In this document: positions 1 to 10,548 of the stretch, one piece after another
How positions within the stretch are numbered: position 1 is the first letter of the stretch
Layout of the letters: each line of letters begins with the position of its first letter
From: Aegilops tauschii subsp. strangulata
Taxonomy: Eukaryota > Streptophyta > Magnoliopsida > Poales > Poaceae
Direction: 5' to 3'
DNA: 64,000 nucleotides
Assembly: GCF_002575655.3 (NCBI RefSeq)
Contig: NC_053036.3
Location: 154,976,627-155,040,626 of the forward strand
The notes under the pieces: generated by a model
Told to the model about the DNA's origin: nothing
What the model saw: the letters and a program-made list of their open reading frames with translations, nothing else
Database searches by the model: none
Made by a program: the position numbers and the translations under genes

Positions 1-844
1 AAAGTCCATCTGCATGGAGCTTCTTCATGCGTTTGACACCAATGTGACCAAGGCAGTAGTGCCACAAGTATGTGGGACTATCGCTATCAACTTTACATCT
101 TTTGGTATTCACACTATGAATATGTGTAACATCACGTTCGAGATTCATCAAGAATAAACCATTGACCAGCGGGGCATGACCATAAAACATATCTCTCATA
201 TAAATAGAACAACCATTATTCTTGGATTTAAATGAGTAGCCATCTCAAATTAAACGAGATCCAGATACAATGTTCATGCTCAAAGCTGCCACTAAATAAC
301 AATTATTGAGGTTTAAAACTAATCCCGTAGGTAAATGCAGAGGTAGCGTGCCGACGGCGATCACATCGACCTTGGAACCATTCCCGACGCGCATCGTCAC
401 CTCATCCTTCGCCAGTCTCCGTTTATTCCGCAGCTCCTGTTTTGAGTTACAAATATGAGCAACCGCACCGGTATCAAATACCCAGGAGCTACTACGAGTA
501 CTGGTAAGGTACACATCAATTACATGTATATCACATATACCTTTGGTGTTGCCGGCCTTCTTGTCCGCTAAGTATTTGGGGCAGTTCCGCTTCCAGTGAC
601 CACTTCCCTTGCAATAAAAGCACTCAGTCTCAGGCTTGGGTCCATTCTTTGACTTCTTCCCGGTAACTGGTTTACCGGGCGCGACAACTCCCTTGCCGTC
701 CTTCTTGAAGTTCTTCTTACCCTTGCCTTTTTTGAACTTAGTGGTTTTATTCACCATCAACACTTGATGTTCCTTTCTGATCTCCACCTCCGCTGATTTC
801 AGCATTGAATATACCTCAGGAATGGTCTTTTCCATCCCCTGCAT
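1..844 (-). pseudogene. E0 Gag C-terminus, protease and integrase start, broken
   Basis: An ORF at 844-245 carries a lysine-rich stretch, a CCHC zinc knuckle (CFYCKGSGHWKRNC) and a Copia aspartic protease active site (WVFDTGAVAHIC). A TGA at 245-247 interrupts the frame. Beyond it the same frame stays open to the window edge and encodes the GAG-pre-integrase segment, with the zinc-binding-like motif LWHYCLGHIG near 60-90. The reading continues off the left edge. Given the stop and the frameshift upstream, this copy is unlikely to be autonomous. The TGA is most simply an old CGA codon that lost a methylated cytosine (inference). Confidence 0.82.
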
Positions 845-1370
845 AGTTCATCACAAAGCTCTTGTAGCTTGGTGGAAGCGACTGGAGGATTCTGTCAATG
901 ACCGCGTCATCCGGGAGATTAACTCCCAGCTGAGACAAGCAGTTGTTTAACCCATACATTCTGAGTATGTGCTCACTTACAGAACTATTTTCCTCCATTT
1001 TACAGCTAAAGAACTTGTCGGAGACTTCATATCTCTCGACCCGGGCATGAGCTTGGAAGACCATTTTCAGCTCTTCGAACATCTCATATGCTCCATGTTT
1101 CTCAAAACGCTTTTGGAGACCCGGTTCTAAGCTGTAAAGCATGCCGCACTGAACGAGGGAGTAATCATCAGCACGTGATTGCCAAGCGTTCATAACGTCT
1201 TGGTTCTCTGGGATCGGTGCTTCACCTAGCGGTGCTTCTAGGACATAATCTTTCTTGGCAGCTATGAGGATGATCCTCAGGTTCCGGACCCAGTCCGTAT
1301 AGTTGCTACCATCGTCTTTCAGCTTGGTTTTCTCTAGGAACACGTTGAAGTTGAGGACAACGTGGGCCAT
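816..1370 (-). CDS. E0 Gag, N-terminal part (Copia capsid)
   Basis: This 184-residue ORF starts at ATG 1370, just after the leader. It looks like the Copia Gag N-terminal and capsid region (UBN2-like family): DGSNYTDW near residue 20, a central region that should form the capsid, and DRILQSLPPSYKSF near the end. Gag packages the element RNA into cytoplasmic virus-like particles. The ORF ends at 816 in a frame different from the downstream gag/protease ORF (starting at 844), with a 29-base overlap. A single frameshift therefore splits what is one polyprotein in related elements. No compensating signal for programmed frameshifting was seen. Confidence 0.8.
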   Translation of the reverse strand: MAHVVLNFNVFLEKTKLKDDGSNYTDWVRNLRIILIAAKKDYVLEAPLGEAPIPENQDVMNAWQSRADDYSLVQCGMLYSLEPGLQKRFEKHGAYEMFEELKMVFQAHARVERYEVSDKFFSCKMEENSSVSEHILRMYGLNNCLSQLGVNLPDDAVIDRILQSLPPSYKSFVMNYAGDGKDHS

Positions 1371-2650
1371 TTGATCTACAAGACATATTGTAAAGATTTT
1401 AGACTAAGTTCATGATAATTAAGTTCATCTAATCAAATTATTTAATGAACTCCCACTCAGATAGACATCCCTCTAGTCATCTAAGTGAAACATGATCCGA
1501 GTTAACTAGGCCGTGTCCGATCATCACGTGAGACGGACTAGTCAAGATCGGTGAACATCTCCATGTTGATCGTATCTTCTATACGACTCATGCTCGACCT
1601 TTCGGTCTTCCATGTTCCGAGGCCATGTCTGTACATGCTAGGCTCGTCAAGTCAACCTAAGTGTATTGCGTGTGTTCCGAGGCCATGTCTGTACATGCTA
1701 GGCTCGTCAACACCCGTTGTATGCGAACATTAGAATCTATCACACCCGATCATCACGTGGTGCTTCGAAACAACGAACCTTCGCAACGGTGCACAGTTAG
1801 GGGAAACACTTTCTTGAAATTATTATAAGGGATCATCTTACTCACTACCGTCGTTCTAAGCAAATAAGATGCAAAACATGATAAACATCACATGCAATCA
1901 AATAATGACATGATATGGCCAATATCATTTTGCTCCTTTGATCTCCATCTTCGGGGCGCCATGATCATCTTCGTCACCGGCATGACACCATGATCTCCAT
2001 CATCGTGTCTCCATGAAGTTGTCACGCCAACGATTACTTCTACTTCTATGGCTAACGCGCTTAGCAATAAAGTAAAGTAATTTACATGGCGTTATTCAAT
2101 GACACGCAGGTCATACTAAAATAAAGACAACTCCTATGGCTCCTGCCGGTTGTCATACTCATCGACATGCAAGTCGTGATTCCTATTACAAGAATATGAT
2201 CAATCTCATACATCACATATATCATTCATCACATCTTCTGGCCATATCACATCACAAGGCACATGCTGCAAAAACAAGTTAGACGTCCTCTAATTGTTGT
2301 TGCAAGTTTTTACGTGGCTTCTATAGGTTTCTAGCAAGAACGTTTCTTACCTACGTAAAACCACAACGTGATATGCCAATTTCTATTTACCCTTCATAAG
2401 GACCCTTTTCATCGAATCCGTTCCCACTAAAGTGGGAGAGACAGACACCTGCTAGCCACCTTATGCAACTAGTGCATGCCAGTCGGTGGAACCTGTCTCA
2501 CGTAAGCGTACGTGTAAGGTCGATCCGGGCCGCTTCATCCCACAATACCGCCGAAACAAGATAAGACTAGTAGCGGAAAGAAGAATTAGCAACATCTACG
2601 CCCACAACTGCTTTGTGTTCTACTCGTGCATAGTAACTACGCATAGGCCT
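1371..2650 (-). other. E0 untranslated leader
   Basis: About 1.28 kb lie between the primer binding site and the gag ATG, with no supported ORF. A long leader is typical of the BARE group and normally carries packaging and dimerisation signals. The 60-base periodic duplication at 1613-1710 is the only clear internal structure. Confidence 0.7.
1613..1710 (-). repeat. 38-bp direct duplication in E0 leader
   Basis: Two identical 38-base copies lie at 1613-1650 and 1673-1710, exactly 60 bases apart. Each contains the small inverted repeat catgt/acatg around a four-base loop, with the palindrome TGTACA. Such a structure could act as an RNA dimerisation (kissing-loop) element, but that role is only inferred. 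Confidence 0.75.
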
Positions 2651-2663
2651 GGCTCTGATACCA
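2651..2663 (-). other. E0 primer binding site (tRNA-iMet)
   Basis: Read on the minus strand, TGGTATCAGAGCC follows the end of the 5' LTR with a one-base spacer. It matches the complement of the 3' end of plant initiator tRNA-Met, the usual Copia primer. This fixes the direction of E0 and identifies 2665-4384 as the 5' LTR. Confidence 0.92.
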
Positions 2664-2664
2664 C

Positions 2665-4384
2665 TGTTGGGGATCGTAGCAGAATTTTAAAATTTTCTAC
2701 GCATCACCAAGATCCATCTATGGAGTCTACTAGCAACGGGAGGGAAGGAGTGCATCTACATACCCTTGTAGATCGCGAGCGGAAGCGTTCAAGTGAACGG
2801 TGTTGATGGAGTCGTACTCGTCGTGATCCAAATCACCGATGACCGAGTGCCGAACGGACGGCACCTCCGCGTTCAACACACGTACGGAGCAGCGACGTCT
2901 CCTCCTTCTTGATCCAGCAAGGGGGAAGGAGAGGTTGATGGAGATCCAGCAGCACGACGGCGTGGTGGTGGAAGTAGCGGGATCCCGGCAGGGCTTCGCC
3001 AAGCAGAAGCGGGAGGGAGAGGTGTTGCAGGGGGAGAGGGAGGCGCCAGGGGCTGTGGTGTTGCTGCCCTCCCTCCCCGCCACTATTTATAGGACCCCTG
3101 AAGGGGGGGCGCCGGCCCTGGAACCCATCTACATGGGGGGGGGGCGGCGGCCAAGGGGGAAGGGGGGTGGCTTCCCCCCAAGCCAAGTGGGGCGCCCCCC
3201 ACCCCTAGGGTTTCAAACCCTAGGCGCAGGGGGAGGCCCAAGGGGGGCGCCCCAGCCTACTAAGGGCTGGTTCCCTTCCCACTTCAGCCCATGGGGCCCT
3301 CCGGGATAGGTGGCCCCACCCGGTGGACCCCCGGGACCCTTCCGGTGGTCCCGGTACAATACCGATAACCCCCGAAACTTTCCCGGTGGCCGAAACTGGA
3401 CTTCCTATATATAATTCTCCACCTCCGGACCATTCCGGAACTCCTCGTGACGTCCGGGATCTCATCCGGGACTCCGAACAACTTTCGGGTTTCCGCATAC
3501 TCATATCTCTACAACCCTAGCGTCACCGAACCTTAAGTGTGTAGACCCTACGGGTTCGGGAGACATGCAGACATGACCAAGACGCCTCTCCGGTCAATAA
3601 CCAACAGCGGGATCTGGATACCCATGTTGGCTCCCACATGTTCCACGATGATCTCATCGGATGAACCACGATGTCGAGGATTCAATCAATCCCGTATACA
3701 ATTCCCTTTGTCAATCGGTATGTTACTTGCCCGAGATTCGATCGTCGGTATCCCAATACCTTGTTCAATCTCGTTACCAGCAAGTCTCTTTACTCGTACC
3801 GCAATGCATGATCCCGTGACTAACTCCTTAGTCACATTGAGCTCATTATGATGATGCATTACCGAGTGGGCCCAGAGATACCTCTCCGTCATACGGAGTG
3901 ACAAATCCCAGTCTCGATCCGTGCCAACCCAACAGACACTTTCGGAGATACCTGTAGTGCACCTTTATAGTCACCCAGTTACGTTGTGACGTTTGGCACA
4001 CCCAAAGCACTCCTACGGCATCCGGGAGTTGCACGATCTCATGGTCCAAGGAAAAGATACTTGACATTGGAAAAGCTCTAGCAAACGAACTACACGATCT
4101 TTGAGCTATGCTTAGGATTGGGTCTTGTCCATCACATCATTCTCCTAATGATGTGATCCCGTTATCAATGACATCCAATGTCCATAGTCAGGAAACCATG
4201 ACTATCTGTTGATCAACGAGCTAGTCAACTAGAGGCTTACTAGGGACACGTTGTGGTCTATGTATTCACACATGTATTACGATTTCCGGATAACACAATT
4301 ATAGCATGAACAATAGACAATTATCATGATCAAAGAAATATAATAATAACCATTTATTATTGCCTCTAGGGCATATTTCCAACA
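2665..4384 (-). repeat. E0 5' LTR (1720 bp)
   Basis: The LTR is bounded by TGTTGG...CCAACA and followed by the primer binding site. It contains a TATA box on the minus strand near 3404-3414. The stretch 3060-3340 is very G-rich on the plus strand (runs of seven to nine G), so the transcript side is C-rich. ORFs called inside this LTR on both strands are low-complexity artefacts. Confidence 0.88.
3404..3414 (-). promoter_or_regulatory. E0 LTR TATA box
   Basis: On the minus strand this reads ATTATATATAGG, a good plant TATA box within the LTR and directed toward gag. It separates U3 (about 980 bp) from R-U5 (about 730 bp). Confidence 0.65.
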
Positions 4385-4714
4385 AAAAAATCATGACAGA
4401 AAATGGGCTTCGTCCTGGGCGGGCCGGAGACGCAGCTGCATGACATTCTTTGGGCCGTCCATGATGAAAAAAAACCGTGGTAGAAGCGAGGGCGAGGAAA
4501 ATATTGGGGACTTCCCGGTTACGGCGGGTGGTCGGGGCCGAGCGATGCGCGTTTCTCTCATACATGAACGCGCGTGGGTGTGAGGCGTTGGGCTCTAACT
4601 GAACCCAAGCGAGGCGTTCGCCTACTGAACCCGAGCGATTGCACTGCAGGCTACGCGTTACTGAACCCGAGCGGTCGATCGATCCCTGGTTGTTAACTGA
4701 ACCTGCTGCCTCTT

Positions 4715-5140
4715 GATGAACAGTGAGCGTTGTTGGGTGGTGGGATGAACAGTTCCCCGTGGTAGTAGCTAGAGGCCATTGCCGCTGGATGAACAGGACC
4801 CCAATCGATCGAGCTGATGGGGGTGGATGAACAGGACCCCGTGGAGGGGTGGATGAACAGGACCCCGTGGAGGGCTGGTTGAACAGTAGTCAGTGGAGGG
4901 CTGGATGAATAGTAGCCCGTGGAGGGGTGGTTGAACAGGACCCCATGGAGAGGGTTGGTTGAACAGTAGCCAGTGGAGGCTGGATGAACAGGACCCCCAA
5001 GGTGAATAGTAGCTGGTGGAGGCTGGAGGAAGTCGACGATGGATGAATAGTAGCAGGTGGAGGCTGGAGGAAGTCGACGGTGGATGAACAGTAGCCCGTG
5101 GAGGCTGGAGCGAGGCAGTAGACGGTGGATGAACAGTAGC
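4715..5140. repeat. Dispersed/tandem gatgaacag minisatellite
   Basis: The core g(a/t)tgaacag(g/t)a(c/g)ccc, often followed by cgtggaggg, recurs every 25-45 bases, for example near 4719, 4745, 4790, 4827, 4853, 4881, 4932, 4960, 4985, 5083 and 5128. The unit drifts in length, so it is a degenerate array rather than a clean satellite. The long minus-strand ORFs here are a by-product of the repeats. Confidence 0.8.
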
Positions 5141-5152
5141 CCGTGGAGTCCC

Positions 5153-5425
5153 GTTTTGCGGTACGCCACACCCCTGTCGATGAACAGGACCCCCGTTTCG
5201 ACCGTATAGGCGCTCCAACACAAGTCCGTTTCCTCTGTTTTGAAGTACGCCACACCCCTCCCGATTAACAGCACCCCGTTTCGACCGTAGGTGCTCAAAC
5301 ACAAGTCTGTTTCCTCCGTTTTACGGTATGCCAGACCCTTCCCGATGAACAGGACCCCGTCCCGACCATACGCGGTCGAACACAAGGCCATTTTCCTCTG
5401 TTTTGCGGTACACCAGACCCCGTTC
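5153..5425. repeat. ~82-bp tandem repeat, about 3.3 units
   Basis: Units begin with gttttgcggtacgccac or a close variant near 5153, 5238, 5319 and 5400. Each contains a gatgaacagg core, a cgtttcgaccgta segment and aacacaagtccgttt. Unit length varies by a few bases and copies differ at several positions, so the array is old. Confidence 0.8.
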
Positions 5426-6145
5426 CGGCTGTTCCGTCCAAGCCAGTAGGTTGCTGAATTGAACACGACCCATTCCGACCCAGTCTGTTGCCTCGCGATG
5501 AACAGGACGCATTCCGACCCAGTCACTTGGCTCCCGGTGAACACGACACTATTTCCTCCGTTCCGACCCAGCCGGTTGGCTTCCGATGAACAGGACGTCG
5601 TTGCGGCCCTTCGTTACCTATCCATGTACACGAGCCCTGGCCATACATATGCACAAGTAGGCATTCGAGACCCCGCCCGTATGTACGTACGTATGTGTAC
5701 ACGATACAGACGGGACCGCCTGAACAACTACCGCTCCTTACTGGGCCACGGTTCATCATGGCAGACAGACCGATGGACCAGTATGTACGTACACGTTTGC
5801 GACCAGAATGACAACGCTACGTAGCTTCGACCGGGTGGGTTCCGGCTGTCAGGGAGGATAAGGAGGCACTTCCTTGCGTGCGAAGATGTAGCTGGTGGGT
5901 CCGAGCTGACAGGGGGAGGATTCTTTTTTTTGCGCATAATATGGAGGCACTTCCTTGTGTGTCAAGATGTAGCTAGTGGGTCCATCTGTTAGCCTCACCG
6001 CATACAGTCCTCTTCCGCTGGCTGTCATTCGTTGACCACGCCGCCTGGATAGCACCAGGAGGTGGACGACAGTGAGGCAGGGAACGACGCGGAGCCTGGG
6101 AACATTCGGAGGGTAGTACGAGGGTTGACTGGTTCGACTGTGGTG

Positions 6146-7529
6146 TGATACGTCTCCATCGTATCTAATTTTCCAAACACTTTTGCCCTTGTTTTGGACT
6201 CTAACTTGCATGATTTGAATAGAACTAACCCGGACTGGCGCTGTTTTCAGCACAATTGCCATGGTGTTATTTTTGTGCAGAAATAAAAGTTCTCGGAATG
6301 ACCTGAAACTTCACGAAGAATATTTTTGGAATAAATAAAAAATACTGGCGAAAGAATCAACACCAGGGGGCCCACACCCTGTCCACGAGGGTGGGGGCAT
6401 GCCCCCTGCCTCGTGGCCCCCCTGAGACTCCACCGACCTCAACTCCAACTCTATATATTCACGTTCGGGGAGAAAAAATCAGAGAGAGGGATTCATCATG
6501 TTTTATGATACGGAGCCGCCGCCAAGCCCTAATCTCTCTCGGGAGGGCTGATCTGGAGTCCGTTCGGGGCTCCGGAGAGGGGAATCTGTCGCCGTCATCA
6601 TCATCAACCTTCCTCCATCACCAATTTCATGATGCTCACCGCTGTGCGTGAGTAATTCCATCGTAGGCTTGCTGGACAGTGATGGGTTTGATGAGATTTA
6701 TCATGTAATTGAGTTAGTTTTGTTAGGATTTGATCCCTAGTATCCAATATGTTCTAAGATTGATGTTGCTATGACTTTGCTATGCTTAATGCCTGTCACT
6801 AGGGCCCAAGTGCCATGAGTTCAGATCTGAACCTATTATGTTTTCATGAATATATGTGAGTTCTTGATCCTATCTTGCAAGTCATTAGTCACCTACTATG
6901 TGTTATGATCCGGCAACCTCGAAGTGACAATAATCGGGACCACTCCCGATGATGACCGTAGTTTGAGGAGTTCATGTATTCACTAAGTGTTAATGCTTTG
7001 GTCCGGTACTATATTAAAAGGAGGCCTTAATATCCCTTTGTTTCCAATAGGACCCCGCTGCCATGGGAGGGTCGGACAAAAGATGCCATGCAAGTTCTTT
7101 TCCATAAGCACGTATGACTATATTCGGAATACATGCCTACATTACATTGATGAACTGGAGCTAGTTCTGTGTCACCCTATGTTATAACTGTTGCATGAGG
7201 AATCGCATCTGACATAATTATCCATCACTGATCCAATGCCTACGAGCTTTTCACATATTGATCTTTGCTTAGTTACTTTTCCGTTGCCACTGTTACAGTT
7301 ACTACAAAACTGCTACTGTTACTTTTGCCACCATTACCATTACTTCCATACTACTTTGCTACTAAATACTTTGCTGCACATATTAAGTTTTCCAGGTGTG
7401 GTTGAATTGACAACTCAGCTGCTAATACTTGAGAATATTCTTTGGCTCCCCTTATGTCGAATCAATAAATTTTGGTTGAATACTCTACCCTCGAAAACCG
7501 TTGCGATCCCCTATACTTGTGGGTTATCA
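6146..7529 (+). repeat. E1 5' LTR (1384 bp)
   Basis: The LTR starts TGATACGTCTCC and ends GGGTTATCA, followed by the PBS 11 bases later. Its partner, split by E2, is 14164-14849 plus 42071-42766, totalling 1382 bp. A TATA box (ctatatatt) lies at 6452-6459 and a pyrimidine-rich, AT-rich U5 follows. Confidence 0.93.
6452..6459 (+). promoter_or_regulatory. E1 LTR TATA box
   Basis: The octamer tatatatt sits in the context caactctatatattcacg, conserved in the 3' LTR copy near 14466. It is directed toward gag and is the likely core promoter of E1. Confidence 0.65.
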
Positions 7530-7540
7530 AGAATATTTTC

Positions 7541-7558
7541 TGGCACCGTTGCCGAGGA
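7541..7558 (+). other. E1 primer binding site
   Basis: tggcaccgttgccgagga lies 11 bases after the LTR. It resembles the plant tRNA-Asp primer site TGGCGCCGTTGCCGGGGA with two mismatches, as used by many Gypsy elements. Confidence 0.75.
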
Positions 7559-7607
7559 GCATAGCTCTATTCTTTGAGTCACTTGGGATTTATATCTGCT
7601 GATCACT

Positions 7608-8752
7608 ATGAGGAACTTGAAAGACGAAAAAACCAAGATTTATCCCTCAACTACGAGGGGACGTAAAAATCTGCCATCTAACTCTGCACTTGATTCACCT
7701 TCTGTTATGAGTAAACTTGCGACACCTACTCCTGCTATTGATTCTGATATGTCGCATGTTATTGATGATGCCACTTCTGCTATGCATGATACTTATGATG
7801 AAACTACTTCTATGCTTGATAATATTGTGCCATTAGGTGAATTTCTTGATGAACAACTTGCTAGGGTTAGAGAGAATGAAATTATTGAAACTAATAATAT
7901 TGATGAAAGTGATGATGAAGATTCTCCCCCTTTATATGAATTGCCTGATGTACCTGAGGGTTATGTTATGGATGAAGAAACTGCTAGAGACTTTTTTGCT
8001 TACAAAGATAGATATGATCTTACGAAACTGTTAGCTAAGCTGAAAGAAAAATATTTGAATGCTAGAATGAAATATGACCCTGCTTTTTGCTACTTCACCG
8101 ATCTGTATTTCGGATAAGGATTATGATTTCTCTGTCGACCCTGAGTTAATTAATTTGGTTGAATCTGATCCTTTTTATGGCTATGAATCTGGAACTATTG
8201 TGGCACATCTTACTAAATTAAATGATATAGCCACCCTATTCACTCATGAGGAAAAAATTCGTTACTACTATATCCTTAAGTTATTTCCGTTCTCATTAAA
8301 AGGTGATGCTAAAACATGGTTTAATTCTCTTACTCCTGGTTGTGTGCGTCGTCCCCAGGATATGATTTATTACTTCTGTTCCCGCTCATAAGAAACAAGC
8401 TGCCTTAAGGGAAATATATAATTTTGTGCCAACTGAAGAAGAGAGTCTCCCACAACCTTGGGGGGGGGGGGGCTTCTCCTATTACTTAATGCTTTTGCGT
8501 GATCATCCTCTCAAGAAAAATGAAATACTTGATATCTCTTATAATGGACTAACCGATGCTTCCAGAGACCACCTGGATAGTTGTGCTGGTTGTGTTTTCA
8601 GGGAAAGAACTGCTGATCAAGCTGAATTGCTATTGAATAATATGTTGAGTAATGATAATAATTGGACACTTCCTGAACCAACTCCGAAGAAAAGGGGTAT
8701 ACTATTTCTCAGTCCTGAAGATATGCAAGAGGCAAAGAAATCTATGGAATAA
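7608..8752 (+). pseudogene. E1 Gag, N-terminal part, frameshifted
   Basis: Three overlapping frames together encode an Athila-type Gag: 7608-8117 (acidic N-terminal region), 8074-8391 (capsid core with FPFSLKGDAKTWFNSL) and 8426-8752 (NEILDISYNGL, CAGCVFRERTADQAELLLNN). A 13-G run at 8460-8472 lies at the last frame change and is an obvious slippage site. The ORF at 8426 ends with a TAA just before the longer ORF at 8830. At least three indels or stops prevent translation as one protein. Confidence 0.8.
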
Positions 8753-8829
8753 AAGGGTATTAAAGCTGAAGATGTTAAGAATTACCACCTATTGAAGAAA
8801 TACATGGTCTTGATAACCCAACACAGGTA

Positions 8830-10326
8830 GTGAAGGTAAATTCTCTCTATAGATTTGATGAAGGTGATATTCCTTGTTATAGGTCTGCTAGCCAGTGCTT
8901 AGACGAGTTTGATAATTTTATTGTTAAACAAGAAAACTTCAATGCTTATGTTGGTACACAATTGAAACGTAATGCTTATATGATTGAACACTTGTGTGAT
9001 TATATGTCTAGAGTTAAAGGTGACCTTAAACTTATTAGTAAACATGCTTCTATGGTTACCACTCATGTAGAACAAGTGCTTAAAGCACAAAATGATTTGC
9101 TCAATGAATTAAATAATAAGAAAAATGATAATGCTGTTAGAGTTGTGACTAGAGGGGGTAAAATGACTCAGGAACGTCTGTATCCTGAGGGCCACCCTAA
9201 GAGAGTAGAGCAAGATTCTCAGAGAACTAATGTTGATGCACCTAGTCCTTCTAAAAAGAAGAAAAAGAAAAATGATAGGAGTTTGCATGCTTCTAGTGAA
9301 CCTATTGTTGACACACCTGAGAATACGAATGATATTTATATTTCTGATGCTGAAACACAATCTGGTAATGAACATGAACCTAGTGATAATATTGATGATG
9401 ATGTTCATGTTGATGCTCAACCTAGCAATGACAGTGATGTAGAGATTGAACCTGCTATTGATCTTGATTACCCACAATCAAAGAATCAACGTTATGATAA
9501 GAGAGACTTCGTTGCTAGGAAGCACCGTAAAGAAAGAGAACCATGGGTTCAGAAACCCATGCCTTTTCCTCCTAAACCATCCAAGAAAAAGGATGACGAG
9601 GATTTTGAGCGCTTTGCTGAAATGATTAGACCTATCTTTTTGCGTATGCGTTTCACTGATATGCTTAAAATTAATCCTTATGCTAAGTACATGAAAGATA
9701 TTGTGACAAATAAAAGAAAGATACCGGAAGCTGAAATTTCCACCATGCTTGCTAATTATACTTTTAAAGGTGGAATACCTAAGAAACTTGGAGATCCAGG
9801 AGTACCAACTATACCATGCTCCATTAAAAGAAACTATGTTAAAACTGCTTTATGTGATCTTGGAGCCGGTGTTAGTGTTATGCCTCTCTCTTTATATCGT
9901 AGACTTGATTTGAATAAGTTGACACCTACTGAAATATCTTTGCAAATGGCCAATAAATCAACTGCTATACCTGTCGGTATTTGTGAGGATGTGCCTATTG
10001 TGGTTGCGAACGTTACTATTTTAACGAACTTTGTTATTCTTGATATTCCCGAGGACGATAGTTTGTCGATTATCCTTGGTAGACCCTTTTTGAATACTGC
10101 AGGGGCTGTTATTGATTGCAACAAAGGCAATGCCACTTTTCATGTTAATGGTAATGAGCATACGGTACACTTTCCGAGGAAACAACCTCAAGTCCACAGT
10201 ATCAATTTTATTGGAAAAATTCCAACGATTACTATTGGAGGTTTTGAATTCCCTCTTCCTACTGTCAAGAAGAAATATGATATTCTTATTGTTGGGGATG
10301 TGCATATCCCTGTTGAGGTAACTTAG
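8830..10326 (+). CDS. E1 Gag C-terminus and aspartic protease
   Basis: The 498-residue ORF is open throughout. Residues 1-120 are a helical segment, and residues 130-250 are a charged linker with lysine runs and Asp/Asn-rich repeats. The protease domain follows at about residues 285-480, with ALCDLGAGVSVMPLSLYRRL (active site DLGA in place of the common DTGA or DSGA) and IILGRPFLNTA as the flap-distal motif. It lies in the same frame as the capsid core ORF, so in an ancestor it was one Gag-PR polyprotein. A stop follows, and no RT is present downstream. The protease would process Gag inside virus-like particles. Confidence 0.8.
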   Translation: MKVNSLYRFDEGDIPCYRSASQCLDEFDNFIVKQENFNAYVGTQLKRNAYMIEHLCDYMSRVKGDLKLISKHASMVTTHVEQVLKAQNDLLNELNNKKNDNAVRVVTRGGKMTQERLYPEGHPKRVEQDSQRTNVDAPSPSKKKKKKNDRSLHASSEPIVDTPENTNDIYISDAETQSGNEHEPSDNIDDDVHVDAQPSNDSDVEIEPAIDLDYPQSKNQRYDKRDFVARKHRKEREPWVQKPMPFPPKPSKKKDDEDFERFAEMIRPIFLRMRFTDMLKINPYAKYMKDIVTNKRKIPEAEISTMLANYTFKGGIPKKLGDPGVPTIPCSIKRNYVKTALCDLGAGVSVMPLSLYRRLDLNKLTPTEISLQMANKSTAIPVGICEDVPIVVANVTILTNFVILDIPEDDSLSIILGRPFLNTAGAVIDCNKGNATFHVNGNEHTVHFPRKQPQVHSINFIGKIPTITIGGFEFPLPTVKKKYDILIVGDVHIPVEVT

Positions 10327-10548
10327 TGTTATTCGAAAATTCTCTGGTTTCATGCAATTCGGAAAGAGTTTGTTGACAAGACTTGATCAACCTTGTTAGT
10401 GGATTCCTTTTGATGAGCATGAGATGGATGAAGTTAGAAAGCGCAACTCTCTGTACCCTCCTTTTACTTTCTGTTATTTAGATTAAATAAAGCAAAAATA
10501 GTATTTTCTGTTTATTTTCTTAATTATCCTTGCAATAAAAAATACCCC

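Larger units (their letters stand above)
1..4384 (-). mobile_element. E0: Angela/BARE-type Copia LTR retrotransposon, 5' part
   Basis: The element reads right to left. It has a 5' LTR (2665-4384, TGTTGG...CCAACA), a 13-base primer binding site (2651-2663, TGGTATCAGAGCC on the minus strand, matching initiator tRNA-Met), a long leader, gag, and the beginning of protease and integrase at the window start. The LTR start (TGTTGGAAATATGCCCTAGA on the minus strand), the 1.72-kb LTR and the long leader are typical of the Triticeae BARE-1/Angela/WIS-2 group. A run of five A (4385-4389) after the LTR may be the target-site duplication; its partner lies outside the window. The rest of pol and the 3' LTR are off the left edge. 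Confidence 0.88.
4390..6140. repeat. Unclassified repeat-rich DNA, left half of the site hosting E1
   Basis: There is no credible coding region. The stretch holds four copies of ctgaaccc(a/g)agcg near 4595-4670, about 20 copies of a gatgaacag motif, an ~82-bp tandem repeat, and from 5860 a segment resembling 43090-43260 on the other side of E1 (ggaggcacttcc..., gatgtagctggtgggtcc...). Together with 42772-43448 it was one continuous sequence before E1 inserted (TSD tggtg at 6141-6145 and 42767-42771). Dense short repeats of this kind are seen in subterminal regions of grass CACTA or Mutator-like transposons. No terminal inverted repeat was found, so the class stays open. Confidence 0.5.

Noticed and set aside
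2839..3309. ORFs on both strands within 2730-3520
   Set aside because: They lie within the GC-rich part of the E0 LTR and have low-complexity Pro/Gly/Arg content.
4693..5544. 283-codon minus-strand ORF with repetitive protein
   Set aside because: The peptide is simply the translation of the gatgaacag minisatellite; overlapping frames are equally open and repetitive.
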